Shown: positions 11,091 to 23,500 of the stretch, in pieces
Numbering within the stretch: the stretch's first letter is position 1
How the letters are laid out: every line of letters begins with the position of its first letter
Assembly (NCBI GenBank): GCA_964057195.1
Contig: OZ059826.1
Location: forward strand, 25,792,001 to 25,856,000
Direction: 5' to 3'
From: Orthosia cruda
Taxonomy: Eukaryota > Arthropoda > Insecta > Lepidoptera > Noctuidae
DNA length: 64,000 bases
Translations under genes and position numbers: made by a program
The notes under the pieces: model-generated
Told to the model about the DNA's origin: nothing
What the model saw: the letters and a program-made list of their open reading frames with translations, nothing else
Databases searched by the model: none

Positions 11091-12600
11091 AATGTTACAT
11101 TTTCCATACAAATATGTTTATTTTGTAAAAATAAATCGCTTATCTAAACTATTTCTTCTTTTATTTACAAAATACGAAACTTGTATGCAATATAAGGATT
11201 GTATTAATATTTTAACAATGATTATAAAGAGAATAGGTACGTATAATTTGTGGACATAAGTTATTTGCTCTAAGCAGATAATTACCACTATTACGCAAAT
11301 AACTACATTAGGACTTACAACTATTGTCTGCATTTATAGATATTCTTATGTATTGTGACGACATTTATGTTTTATTGTTGAAATAGAGGCAAATGGCCAT
11401 TCATGGCCATTGATTTCACGTAAAAAATATAAATATCTTTAAACGTCGCCACTACGGGCGAGACATTAAAATCTTTCAATCCTCTGAATACATAATGATT
11501 TATGAATACAAATAATTAATAAATAAAAACAATCACGAAATTTTAATAAGAATAAAATTGTAAAAAATAAACGCATCTTAAAAGTATAAAAAATACTGCG
11601 AATTATTTTAGTAGGTAGGTACCGTAAAACTATGTTAAAATTTAATTTATATTTTGAAAAATATGAATAAAATGCAGTGTTGGCGACTTCACAAAAAAAT
11701 TATATTCCCTAATAGGTACATATTTTTATTTTCCTTAGTTTTGAAGAAAATAAAAAAAGAACAAGCCTATGAACGCTAAAATAAAATGGGGTTACTTTGA
11801 TACCCCATTGTTTTTTCATTGCAATATTAAGTAACCCCAATTTACAATGTATTTTTTATGAATTCACACTGTACAATTCAAAATATTTTTTTCTGCAACA
11901 AGTAAACTTATTCTTGCGCTGAGGTTGATGCAAAACATGGCTGACATGTCAGTGTGAAAATTTTTAAAAGAAAATTGAGGTGCGTTCCGTTTTCTCGGAG
12001 TTAGCTTTAAAAAAATAAAGTTATCATCAAAGTTACCCCAGATCTCAATGTAACCCCGTTTTACCGGTATTCATCAGTAGGGCCGGGGCGCGCGCTAATA
12101 TCACTTTTTGTTGAAGTAGTTTCCATAAAACTCCCGCAGGATCTGCATCATCACCGTGCAACTTAAGGCGGAAACTCCACTAAGGCGGAACCCGCGGAAC
12201 GGAGAAACGAATGGCTCTTCCCCACTTAGCATTCATATGGGAGACACGACCTTGACAAGTCTCTATGTGCTAAAGGTGACCACCGGGGTGGTTTAAGTGA
12301 ATTAAAAAACACACATACCCTATTCTTATCGCCAAAGTCCGGGCTTGTTTCAAAGTTTACCCTCGAAAACGAAAAAAATATGGTCCAGCACAATCCTTTT
12401 TTTTTTTGTGTATATAATGTTATCTCAAGACCTCATGAATTTTGAGCGCAGAAGAACAATTTCGTGGAGTGAGCCTAAAGTTTGACAATCTCAGTCGTTA
12501 TGCTACCATCGTATTTTTCCCACAAATGGTTACCCGACCTTACTTACCTTAATTATCTAAAATACATACTTATAATTAAACAAAGGCACTTAAATGATAT
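11091..12600. other. Intergenic, between convergent genes C and A
   Basis: AT-rich and without exons. A short palindrome AATGGCCAT / ATGGCCATT lies near 11393. Inverted pieces of GGGGTTACTTTGAT recur between 11800 and 12070, suggesting an old degraded element whose ends I could not fix. Confidence 0.4.
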
Positions 12601-12630
12601 TTATGTTTATTATTACCGTCCATCATGCAA

Positions 12631-12803
12631 CCTTATTGCGTTATGAATTCGGAAAGAGCATAGCGCAAAGAGTATGAAAAATCGACCAATCACATAAGAC
12701 GGAAAGCCACATCGCGTCTTTCATCTTGCATGTGATTGGACGATTTTTGCCTTTATACGTACTCTTTGCCTTTTGCTCTTTCTGAATTCTTTACGCAATA
12801 AGG
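12631..12803. mobile_element. Palindromic MITE, 173 bp
   Basis: The ends CCTTATTGCG and CGCAATAAGG are perfect inverses. Imperfect pairing continues inward for about 65 bases (GAATTC, AAGAGCA, ATGAAAAATCG against their complements). There is no coding capacity. Confidence 0.75.
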
Positions 12804-13320
12804 CTTCGGGTATTTAAATTTGATTTGAGCTACAATAAATAAATCAATTCATCAGAATTTTAGAGTGGAATCTTTTCTCTCGTTTGAGTAAATAATACTT
12901 AAGACTAGTTAATACGTATTATGTGCCATTTCGCTTTATCATAATTAGCAGCCTTTTTTGTCCCACGGAATCAAGTACACGGCCTTTAACGTTATGAACT
13001 TGAAATTTGGTAATAATGTTTATTATTACGTATATTTTACTATCAAATACCAATATATTGTATAATCTCTGTTTTTTCTTTGAAATTCCCAAGTTTTCCC
13101 TATTAAAACCAACTTAATTTCGCGGTTTGATACGGAACCTTAAATGTGCGAAATCTGACACGCACTTGGCCGTTTTTTTTTAGATCGAAACGTTGCGGCA
13201 TGTGGCAGGATCCTTCAGTATGCCGCAGGATCCTTCAGGATGCCACAGAATGATTTGGTATGCCGCAGCGTACCGTGCCGCGCCATGCCAGTGAGTCCGT
13301 CAGTCCTTAATGTCTGTATT

Positions 13321-14536
13321 TTACTTATTCGCGCAATATCTTATGCCCTTGCATGTTACACAAGGGTATTGTTCCCTAAGTCTCAAGCTACTGTAGTAAT
13401 TAACAATTTCGGTTCTAAATGTAAGAACCATATCTTTGTCATCCGATGACATTATCGCAGCATACGTGTCAATGTCAAATCTATCCAGTAGAAAAACAGA
13501 AACCCTCATCAGTATATCTTCATCTGGATTTACAGCATTTAAACGTCGAACTTCGTCTTTACTTAAAGTTTCTATAATTTTAAAGCATAGGTCCATAAAC
13601 AAATCACATTTTTCTTGCGGGTAGTTTTCAACCCACTTTTGGAAGTTATCCACCGTGATCAGTTTTACAAGGATTTTATGGTTCCCAACTACAAGTTCTT
13701 GGCCTACTCGAAGCGTGTTAAAACCGCAGAGATAATTGCTTATGTACTCGTCTCCCTCGTCCCAATTTTTGTTACGAGTTTCTTTGTCTTTCTTCAGTTT
13801 TGAAAAGTGCTCCATTACTGTCGCCTTCAGTCTCAACAATGTTTCTCTGTTAATTCTACCGTCACGTATGTATGATTTTAAGGCAGCCATGAAAACACTG
13901 TCATTTTCATCGTCAGTTATGTTTGATCGCAAAAACTGAAAGACAAAAAATACTAACCGCCTCTTCCAGTTAGGGGCAATAGAATTTAAAAACTCTAATT
14001 CTGCGGGTATTAATGAAATTATGAGCTCAGTACAGACTAACAAAAACCCATCATGTAACATCTCACTTAAGGTTGATAGTAAATCTATTATGAAATCTTG
14101 ATCAGCTACGCTTAAATTTATGAAAAATGCTGAAATTTTGAGTATTTCTTCAGGGCGAATTGTGCATAATAGTAACTCCTTCACTGGTACTTTTGAGGAG
14201 CCGGGTACTTGGTCGGATGGATAGATTCTTGTAGGAGCATTTTTCGTGGTCACCTTTGCAGGTCCATATCTTGCAAGTAGTTTATCGCGAGCCGCCGGCC
14301 CCATCCGATACATTTTGTTAACATTAGCTCGGTGACTATTGTTTATCAACACTTTGCCATCTGCAGACAAAGATATCCGTACTTTATTTTTGTTGAATGC
14401 TTTATTCATATACTTAATTTTGCCGAAAAATTCATCTTTATTTTCAATAGTTCTAAGAGCTCTGATAACGTCAGTGTTGCCATCTATGGTGCCCTTTACT
14501 CTTCGAGTTTCAGCTGTCACTTTATCGAATATTTTC
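13321..14536 (-). CDS. Gene A last coding exon
   Basis: The acceptor is CTTTACTTTCAG. 405 codons run to a TAA at 13321-13323. It starts KIFDKVTAETRRVKG, has two similar helix-rich modules and ends CVTCKGIRYCANK. Gene B's counterpart has 279 codons. AATAAA (minus) at 13024-13019 is a candidate polyadenylation signal. Confidence 0.92.
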
Positions 14537-17500
14537 CTGAAAGTAAAGTTTAAAATATTATAAATATAAGGTTTAGTAGTTATTAAAATTAAATAAAAAT
14601 AAATAATAAAAATGTATAACAGCTCGATTTTTTATTTTAAGTTGAATACGTAGGAGGGTATATTAATAAATTCAGTGCAATAAGAATGAATTTATTGATT
14701 GGCACACCTATATCCTTGACGCCAAAATCGTGATTTAAATTATAATAAACGGGTTTCTTACCTTTTATTGTTACTGGACAATGAATCTCTGATTTCATTT
14801 ATTTTGTTGGCTTGCGCATCCTGAACGATTTCTTGTGCGGTCTGGTTAGACATCACACCGATTCCAAGGAACAGAGCGGATGTGGTGAACTGGAATACTT
14901 CCACGGTTGTTGGTTTCTCACCAAACTTTACGAACTGAAAATTAAAAAAAAAAATAAGTAGCAATTATTTGGGATGAATAGATGGTTTTTTTTTGACTGC
15001 ATATCTACCTAACTCTTTTCTTGACTGTACTACGTACCTTGTAAATCATGTCGCCCAAGCCGTTTGCAACTCCTATGAATCCAGTCGCAATATTCGTAAA
15101 CTTCAAGAAGTCCAATGCGCTCATTAGGATCTGTGAATAATAAGTTGTTCTTGGTATTAAGTAAATAATTTAAAAAGCAATAAGATGTCACTCATATTGT
15201 GAAGTCCAAATTACTTTCATGTATTTTTTTTGCCTTATTAGTGGCACCTAAAACCAAGAATACCAATCCCTACTACAGGGGATAAGGACCTTCCCTGCGG
15301 TCCCACCGCGTCCTCCATCAGACGGTGGCGGCTCCGTCCAGGCCGCGAAAAGTAGGGAGAGAGGCGCACCGCAATACTCTTCTACTCTTCTCCCGCCGCG
15401 GCCTCCAATCCTCAGGATGATGAAGGACACGGTGGGGCCGCAGGGGAGGTCTATATCCCCTTAGCCGAAAAGTTGTAGGTGGCGGCGCCACTGATCTGAC
15501 CCGTCACATGTGAACCAAGGGTGCCACACACGGGGTCGTCTGGCTCTTTGGCGCCTATGTTTTGGTTTGGTCCCTGGAGTGGTCGCGGCGTGCAACGTGC
15601 TCCGATGCGCTCGAGATAAGGGGTTATCCTCAGAGGACGGTCCGGTGTTGGACAGCCGTAACGGGTACATAGACGAGTGCTAACGCTTGCCCGTGTTCTC
15701 ACCATAAGCTGCACAGGAAGACACCGTGGAGTTTATTGATTTGTAGTCCCACATAACTGCGCTATCTCCCCGTGGTAGCGCAGTATGCATGAGCATTTCT
15801 CCAGGAAAAAGTAAAATGTACCACGGGTACGCTTCTTTGGCTTTTTTTATTTCGTATAGGCTCGCGCTTGACCACTATCTCACCTGCTGGTAAGCGATGA
15901 TATGGTCGACGGAGAAGCACGCTTGCCTAGAAAAAACCTATTCACTCTTGTCTTAAAGACCCCTTGATTGTAGATATCGGGAAACACAAGACTCCGACAG
16001 GGAATACCACTCCTTAGCTGTACACATAAAAAAGTTTTCCAAAGAAACGCGCAGAAGTTTTTAAAGCAGTCTAAGTTATATCTCCGCAAAAATAACATCA
16101 GGAGGACCTATTCCACATTTTGCAATTACTTCGAAATAAAAAAATGTTGGATACGGGGTGTGGGGGGATGGCCACGTATCTACAAAGTGTGGGTGAACTT
16201 TATCGCGACGGCGGGACGGTCTGTGGCAGAGGCGCGAAAGTGCGAAGAGATTGAACACTTCTTCAGAGCCTTCCTTATTGTAGCACCAATAATACCAATA
16301 TATTCATCATCATCATTAACATTTCAGCCGGAATCCATTCTCTGCTGGACATAGGCGTCCCCACATTGATCGGTCCTGTGCGCCTCGCATCCGCCTTAAC
16401 CAGTTCATAGGTGTAATTAAATTATAATTCTTACCTTGACATTTCTACCGGACGTTGCAGCCCAAGTTAGTAGTTTCCCTGCTGTAGTGAAGGACAAACC
16501 TACGGTGGATACCATAATATTGATCCAGCAGGAGCGAGCGTCCATGTTGTCCAAACCGATACTCTGAAACGATAGTTAAAACTTATTGAAGAGCTCGATT
16601 GTTACTGAGTTATGATGATGTAGAAAAACCAGCCAAGTCCGTTTTGAAGATCCAATAACGAATGTGTATGCGGTATCGCTGTGGTATGCGGTGCAGGACT
16701 TTTAATAGTATGAACAAATAAAATTTAAAAATTCCCCGACCCATATTTTTTCATGCTTCATAATTTATCTAGTACATAGTAGATACGCTCCGATCTGCAA
16801 TCTATTGAACACGTAATTATGACACGATATTTTGCGAAAACATCCCGATTCAAACAATAAAACGCCTATAACTTTTGAACGGCTGAACCGATTTTATTCA
16901 AACATAGCTAAGAACACTCTCGATTAAGCTCGACTGGGGCGGCGAGCCGAGTGTGCGTTAGTATGATAAACAAACTTCTTTATTATGATTTCCAGTTTCT
17001 GGTGGCAGGCTCAACACATTTGGCAGCGCTGTCCGCTGGTGGAGTCATACTTTTATACAAAAAAAAACTTAATCAAAATCGGTTCACCCGTTTGGACGCT
17101 ATGATGACACAGACAGACACACAGATACACAGCAACACACGTCAAACTTATTATACCTCTCTTTTTCCGGCGGGGGTTAAAAACGACTAGAATGGTCTTA
17201 TATTACCCGGCGAAGTTATACTCCTATATCTCATTATTATTAAATTATTATTTGTGTGAAGATCCTAGCCTGCAAACCAAATAACTAGACAAAATACGCC
17301 CTATCGACAGACCTGTGAAGTGCAGGTATGTCGACAGGAGGTTTTTAGTTATGGTGGCCATACACCATCCTTCCTATCGTCCAATCGGCATGACGCGATC
17401 GATTGGATCAGTTAGAATATACCGTGTGTGGGAGAGAATTGGCATGACAGTTATACTTGACGGCACAATCAAATTTCGATTCTTTTGGCTTGATCATGCC

Positions 17501-20500
17501 GATTGGACCGTGTATGGCGGTCAGCGATCGTCAGTTCAGTCAGGTCAAGATTTTTGTCGGTTATAGACGAGATAGTGTTTCTCATAACAATGTCTTGCTT
17601 CTCAATTATAGGAGTAACTAAAGTTAGAAGTTTCATGTAAGTTTCTTCATTCATTCGTACATAATTACAATAATCTTTTGGTGTAATCCTCAATCCTTTT
17701 AATAAATTTGTATGAGTAAACTGTTTTCTTTTCAATAACCACTGTTTGCACCACTCTGCTAGATCTGAACGTCGCTGCCGATTGGACAAATCGAATTGAT
17801 CGTGTGTGGTGAATATGGGCGAACTGCAGATTGGATCAAGCCTGCAGCGTCATGCCGATTGGACGATAGGAAGGATGGTGTATGGCCACCATTAGTAAAA
17901 CCTAATAACATATTGCCCGACACAGGAATCGAACTACTCATAAAAACCGGCCAAGTTCGTGTCGAACTTCGCACATTGACGGTTCCGTACCAAACCGCAA
18001 AAACGAGTTGGAAAAAAGGGAAATTACAAAAAAATCTGATTTATCAATATATTGGTATTTGTTAGTAAAATATAATAATATCAAACATTATCACCAAATT
18101 TGAAGTTCATATGCCAAAGGGAAGTTCAAAAATCCTTCGGACTAAATTAAAAATAAAGCTGACTTTGGTAACTTCTCATTCCTCTGTTTTCCAATATTTA
18201 AAAAAACAAAAGTACAGCATTTATATACACAACGATCTCTAAGCATATATACTCCACTCGATGGGGTAGGTATTTTTTTGTTATTGCTCCAATTTATCTA
18301 TTTGGGAGCCCCCCTTAAAATCCTTTAAAAATATTAATTGGCAATTTGTATGGCTTTGGGTCAACAAGATGCTTATACTGTGAAGAAAAAAAATTGAAGA
18401 CTGTAATTCTAACCGTTTGGCTGTAAAACCTGTGTGACAGACGACAGACAAGCGGACAGACAGACGGACAGACAGAGACAGGCTCCGGAGCCCTAAAAGT
18501 AAAGACTCATACCTGTTCATGTTGAGCTCTATCAACGAGGTTCCCGATGGAGCGTCCGATGCTGTATACGCCGGAGACAGTCGCCACGCCAACGGCTGTG
18601 CCAACCATTACAGGCGCCACGACGGGCGTCGCGAATAACGATCCCACGACAGCTACAAGAGCGCCCACATTGGCCACTGTAAACAAACAAATTCTTAGAT
18701 AAACTGAAGTGTATGTTTGTTATGTCAAATGCATATGAAAGTACTAGCTTTTGCCAGCGATTTCACCCACGTTAAAAGTATTTTATCATTCCAAGGGAAC
18801 ATTTTTTATTTTATATTTTTATTATCAATAGGCTCGCGCTTGACCACTATCTCACCTGATGAAAAGCGATGATATGGTCGACGGTGAAGCACGCTTGACT
18901 AGAAAAAACCCATTCACTCTTGACTTAAAGACCCCTCGGTTGTAGCTATCGGGAAACACAGACTCCGGCAGGGAATGCCACTCCTTAGCTGTACGCATAA
19001 TAAAAGTGTCCCCAAAACGTTTTGTGCGTATGGGTGGGATGTCCACCATGTACCGATGACGCCTCACCGTGCGTCTGGTTGTCCGATGATAGAACGGGCT
19101 AGGCAGAATTATTCATGCAATTCCATCGCACACTCCCCGAAATGTAACCGATAAAATACCGACAAGCTGTGACGATGTTCAAGGCTCTGGAGCTTTGATT
19201 TGACCAGTGCTTCATCGCCGATGAGTCTCTTGGCCCGCTTTTCGATCGACTCTAGTGCATCTAGCTGATATTTGGCAGATCCGTCCCAGAGATGAGAACA
19301 GTACTCCATGCACGATCGAACTTGCGCTTGATACAAGTTGAGCAGCTGTTCCGGCGTGAAGTACTTTCGCACCTTCGCAAGGATCCCCAACTTTATGGCA
19401 GCCAGCTGAGCCTTTGCCTCAATGTATGGCCCAAAATTGAGAGTCGATGTCAGCGTAACGCCAAGAAGCTCAAGATGGTCCGTTATTGGCACGGTTACAT
19501 CACGGAAAGTTTGAGCCGGGTGAAATTGGCTCTTTTTAGCGGAAAGAAGACACGCCTGGGTTTTAGCAGCATTAAACTTGACCAGATTGGCATCACCCCA
19601 ATCGGAGACTGCCTGCAAGGACAAGCTTAAACGCTCCACCATGGCCTCACGGAGAGACCGGATCAGTGGCCCGGTAGCACGTGCGTTGGACAAGTATCTC
19701 TCAGCAACAGTGCTGTCGTCTGCATACCCAAAGGTGCCGGGTTTTAGCAGATCGTTGATGTGCAACAAGAACAATGTTGCCGAGAGTACCGACCACATTA
19801 TACCGGGATAAAAATTAGCCTATCCAGACTATAATATATCTCTGTGACAAAATTTCATCCAGATCCGTTCAGCAGTCTGGCGTGATTGCGTTATAAACAT
19901 ACATCCTTAAATATATAGATGAATATCTATCCAAACTTTCGCATTTATTATATTAGCAAGATAAGATAATAATATGGTTAAGTAATTTTTTATTGTCTGT
20001 CTGTCTGTTTGTATCGGCTAATCTCCAAAACGGCTAGACCGATTTGGACAGGGCTTTCACCGGCAGATAGCTAATGTTATAAAAAGTAACTTAGGCTACT
20101 TTTATTTTAGAAAAATAATTAGGATGCCGCGTATAAAAATAAAAACAATATAAAAATGATATGTGAAAAATTCACGGCACTAGTATATGTAACGAAATTA
20201 AAAGGAAAACTATAATAGCTTACGCTTAGGATTTACAAGTTTACGAGTAATAGTCGACCAATTTATAAAATGTAATTGGATTTTTTTTTTTTCTATATAC
20301 ACTAACAACCAAATGTTCCAAATATGAATTCAAAAAATATTGTATAACCAAGTACCGTACTTTTTTTTCGTGGATGTGTAAATTAAAAAAAAAACTTCAT
20401 CAACCCAGGTGTATATTATGAAGAATACAACTTTTTCAACTTTTCCAACCATTCATATCTCAGAAACGGTTACGTTTAGGATAAAAAATGTTGAAACATT

Positions 20501-23500
20501 TTTATAGTTGCATAATCTACAATTTTTGTCTGACCTATTTTTATCATAAAACTTACCGTTCGGCTAAAAAACGCAAAAAACCCATATTTGCAAACTTTGA
20601 CCTAGAATTTTTTTTTTTGCAAATGTCGGATCGATGTAGACTTTTGACATTTCATTTATAATGGTGTTCCGAACATTCGTACCAATTTAAGCTCTATGCG
20701 AATTAATGCAATTTGATATGTCTAATTTGACCGGACTAGTAATTACATTATTTAACACATTTTTACTTTTAAATTTATTTGCGCGTATGGGCTCGTTGAC
20801 TTAATGTAGAAGAATAGTGTCATTGTCTATGGATGCACGCGCTGCGCAGTCATGCGCAATGAAAACTTAAATTGCCAGCCATACCACATACTTTTACCGT
20901 TTCCACTTTTGTTTTATTTCAACTGTATGAGTGAAGATAAAATAGTGTATGCAACGGCATATAATTAGTTATTAAAACACTCGTGTGATAAAACCACTCT
21001 TGTTTTAATAACCCCTATTATATGACCGTTAAATACACTACTATTTAGTAAGAGCAATTTTCGATGCTTTCATTGTTTATGGAACTTCCGTATTTTTGCC
21101 TAATCATGTTGGTGAATGGAGCTGTTTGTACGGAACCCTGCCTCGGTGCGCGAATCCAACTCGCACTTGGCCGGTATTTTATTTAAATGCCGCCTAAGTA
21201 GTAGTGCAGAACTGTTTCGATTTTTTTGATGAGAACTGTATTTGATTTCAAAGCTGCCCCCGTACCATGACCTGTCAAAACTATAATGGTTCGACTGTGA
21301 ATAAGGGACCATATACATCTGTCCCTTATGCATACTGGAAATAATCTTGCTCTAAGAGGTTATGGCCCCCAAAGTCCGAGCACCAGAGTCCGGAACTTGT
21401 TCGTGAGGTAATAAAAAATCATGCCAGTAATGTTTTCTTACTCTTTTGTACTTAATTACTTTACAAGTATTTATATTCTATAACACTGCCAAAGACCAGC
21501 TCAAGAGGGCGAGTCATGTGACCCTTAAGACATTATAATAAGGTGTATTAGACTGATTGACGATCGTTCGTGAGCGTCTTTCTGTAAAATGTACTTTTGG
21601 TAAATTTAAATGTGACGTACGCATAGTACAGTTGTCTACACATCAGTATTAAACAACCAGAAAAATCTGGCCTCGTGTTTTATTGAAACTACGTACTAGG
21701 CCAGCTCAATGTCAAAATGTTATGAGTATCGTAGACGTAGACGTACGGTCACCTGTAGGTACTACGGTTCGAAGGGGTCATACCTGTACTTATGTTGTCA
21801 ACGGCGTTGATCACCTTCGCACCAGTGCCTAGCTCTGGTGAACCTATTATGGTCAGATTCACTTGCGGCATTTCTCCGTTCTGCAGATAAACAAATTGCC
21901 AAATTATACGATTATTTAGGCTTTAGGTCTCCGTATCACAAGTGCAACTGCTAAGCGTGGATTCCTGACTGGGTTCCAGGTACCTACTTAAGGCAAAGGT
22001 TTATTGGGTTCTTTATTAGAAATTCTCAATATCAGCTTGGAGTTTGGCAGTTGAGACTACCCCGCGCCCCGAACCTCGTAAAGCACGTAAAGCGGTTGGT
22101 CTTACGACTGATGTCTTCCCGATCGTGTCAGAATGTTCTCCCATCAGACTTTGAGAATGGAGGGTAGATGAGTGTGTGCTTAAAACCCAAGGGCGGGCAG
22201 CTCTTGCAAACGTTTGCGCATTGCAGGTAGGAAGTAAGTATCTCGATCTTGCGTACATTTGGTTTCAGCTAGACAATTCAGTTGGGAGGATATCAGATGA
22301 CTGCCAAGTTGCAGGCGGATAAGAATATAGCGTTTTGAGAGAGATATATAAATAACATTTAAAGCAGCGGCATGTGTGGTAAGCTTTTACCATAATGAAG
22401 TTTCTATTTACTAAGTGTGTTATCAATAGTGCCTTTTTTTCCAGTCGACTACCCCTGTAGTTGTGATTCTCTTCCAGCTATGCAAACAAATAAACATTAT
22501 TAATCTTACGTGATATCCTACTTATATAATTGACTTGTTTACCCTTAACGTTCCAGAATATTCTCCATTTTGAGGAGCAACCATCACACATTTAGGCAGT
22601 TTGTTTTCGGTCAGATAGTCGATCCAGGTTTCATAGACTCTCGCATCATGGTCTATGAACAATTTGCATCCCTTCACTGTAATTTGAAAAGGTTACAATG
22701 CAAATATATATAAAATGAAATTAAAATAATAATGATAGTTAATTTAATTAATATTTTATTTTTACTAGGAAAGTAAACTCACCTTTAGGATTCATAGAAA
22801 TACATTTCCTTATACTGAACACATGAAATACCAAAATATGGACAGAATCCCCTCTTTTTGTGTGAAGATCGAACCAATAATCTCTTGGCGTAATTTTGAA
22901 AAATCCAATTTCTCGCTTTGGAATGACACAGGCTACTCGGAGGACCGATATTATTAAATTTTCGCCGTTGTGTGAATATTTCGCTGAAAAAATAGAAATG
23001 TTTAGTTCGAAGAGAAGTTTCTATTTATCGTTCGATATTTACACACGATTGTACACGTCAACCAGTAAACCCGGCGCGAATCTAGCAAAAGACCCTAGAA
23101 CTAGATTGACCGGTCACTATACCGAAGACATTCCGGTCGTCAGCCTGTACGAGATTAGGATGGGTCTTAAACGGCTTAAGAACATCAAGGCACCGGGTGA
23201 TGATGAATTACGGCAGAACTCCTGAAGGCAGGTGGCGGGTGGTCCCCTACGGAATCAATCAGCTTATGTTTGATTCCGTCATAATCGAGGGGAAAACGCA
23301 ACAGGCATGGTGCAGGGTTGTGGTGGTACTCTTCTTCAAGAAGGGTGGCAATGCCCTACTGAAGAACTATAGGCCCATCTAACTTCTTAGCCAGTAGCTA
23401 CAAGCTGTTTTCAAGAGTCATCACGAATCGTCTCGCGCGCATGTTTGACGATTTCCAGCCTCCCAAAGAAGCCAAATTCCGTTAAGGCTTTAACAGCGTA

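Noticed and set aside
11613..12072. Possible transposon with TACCGTAAAAC / GTTTTACCGGTA ends
   Set aside because: The ends pair for only about 11 bases with an indel and no target duplication is visible.
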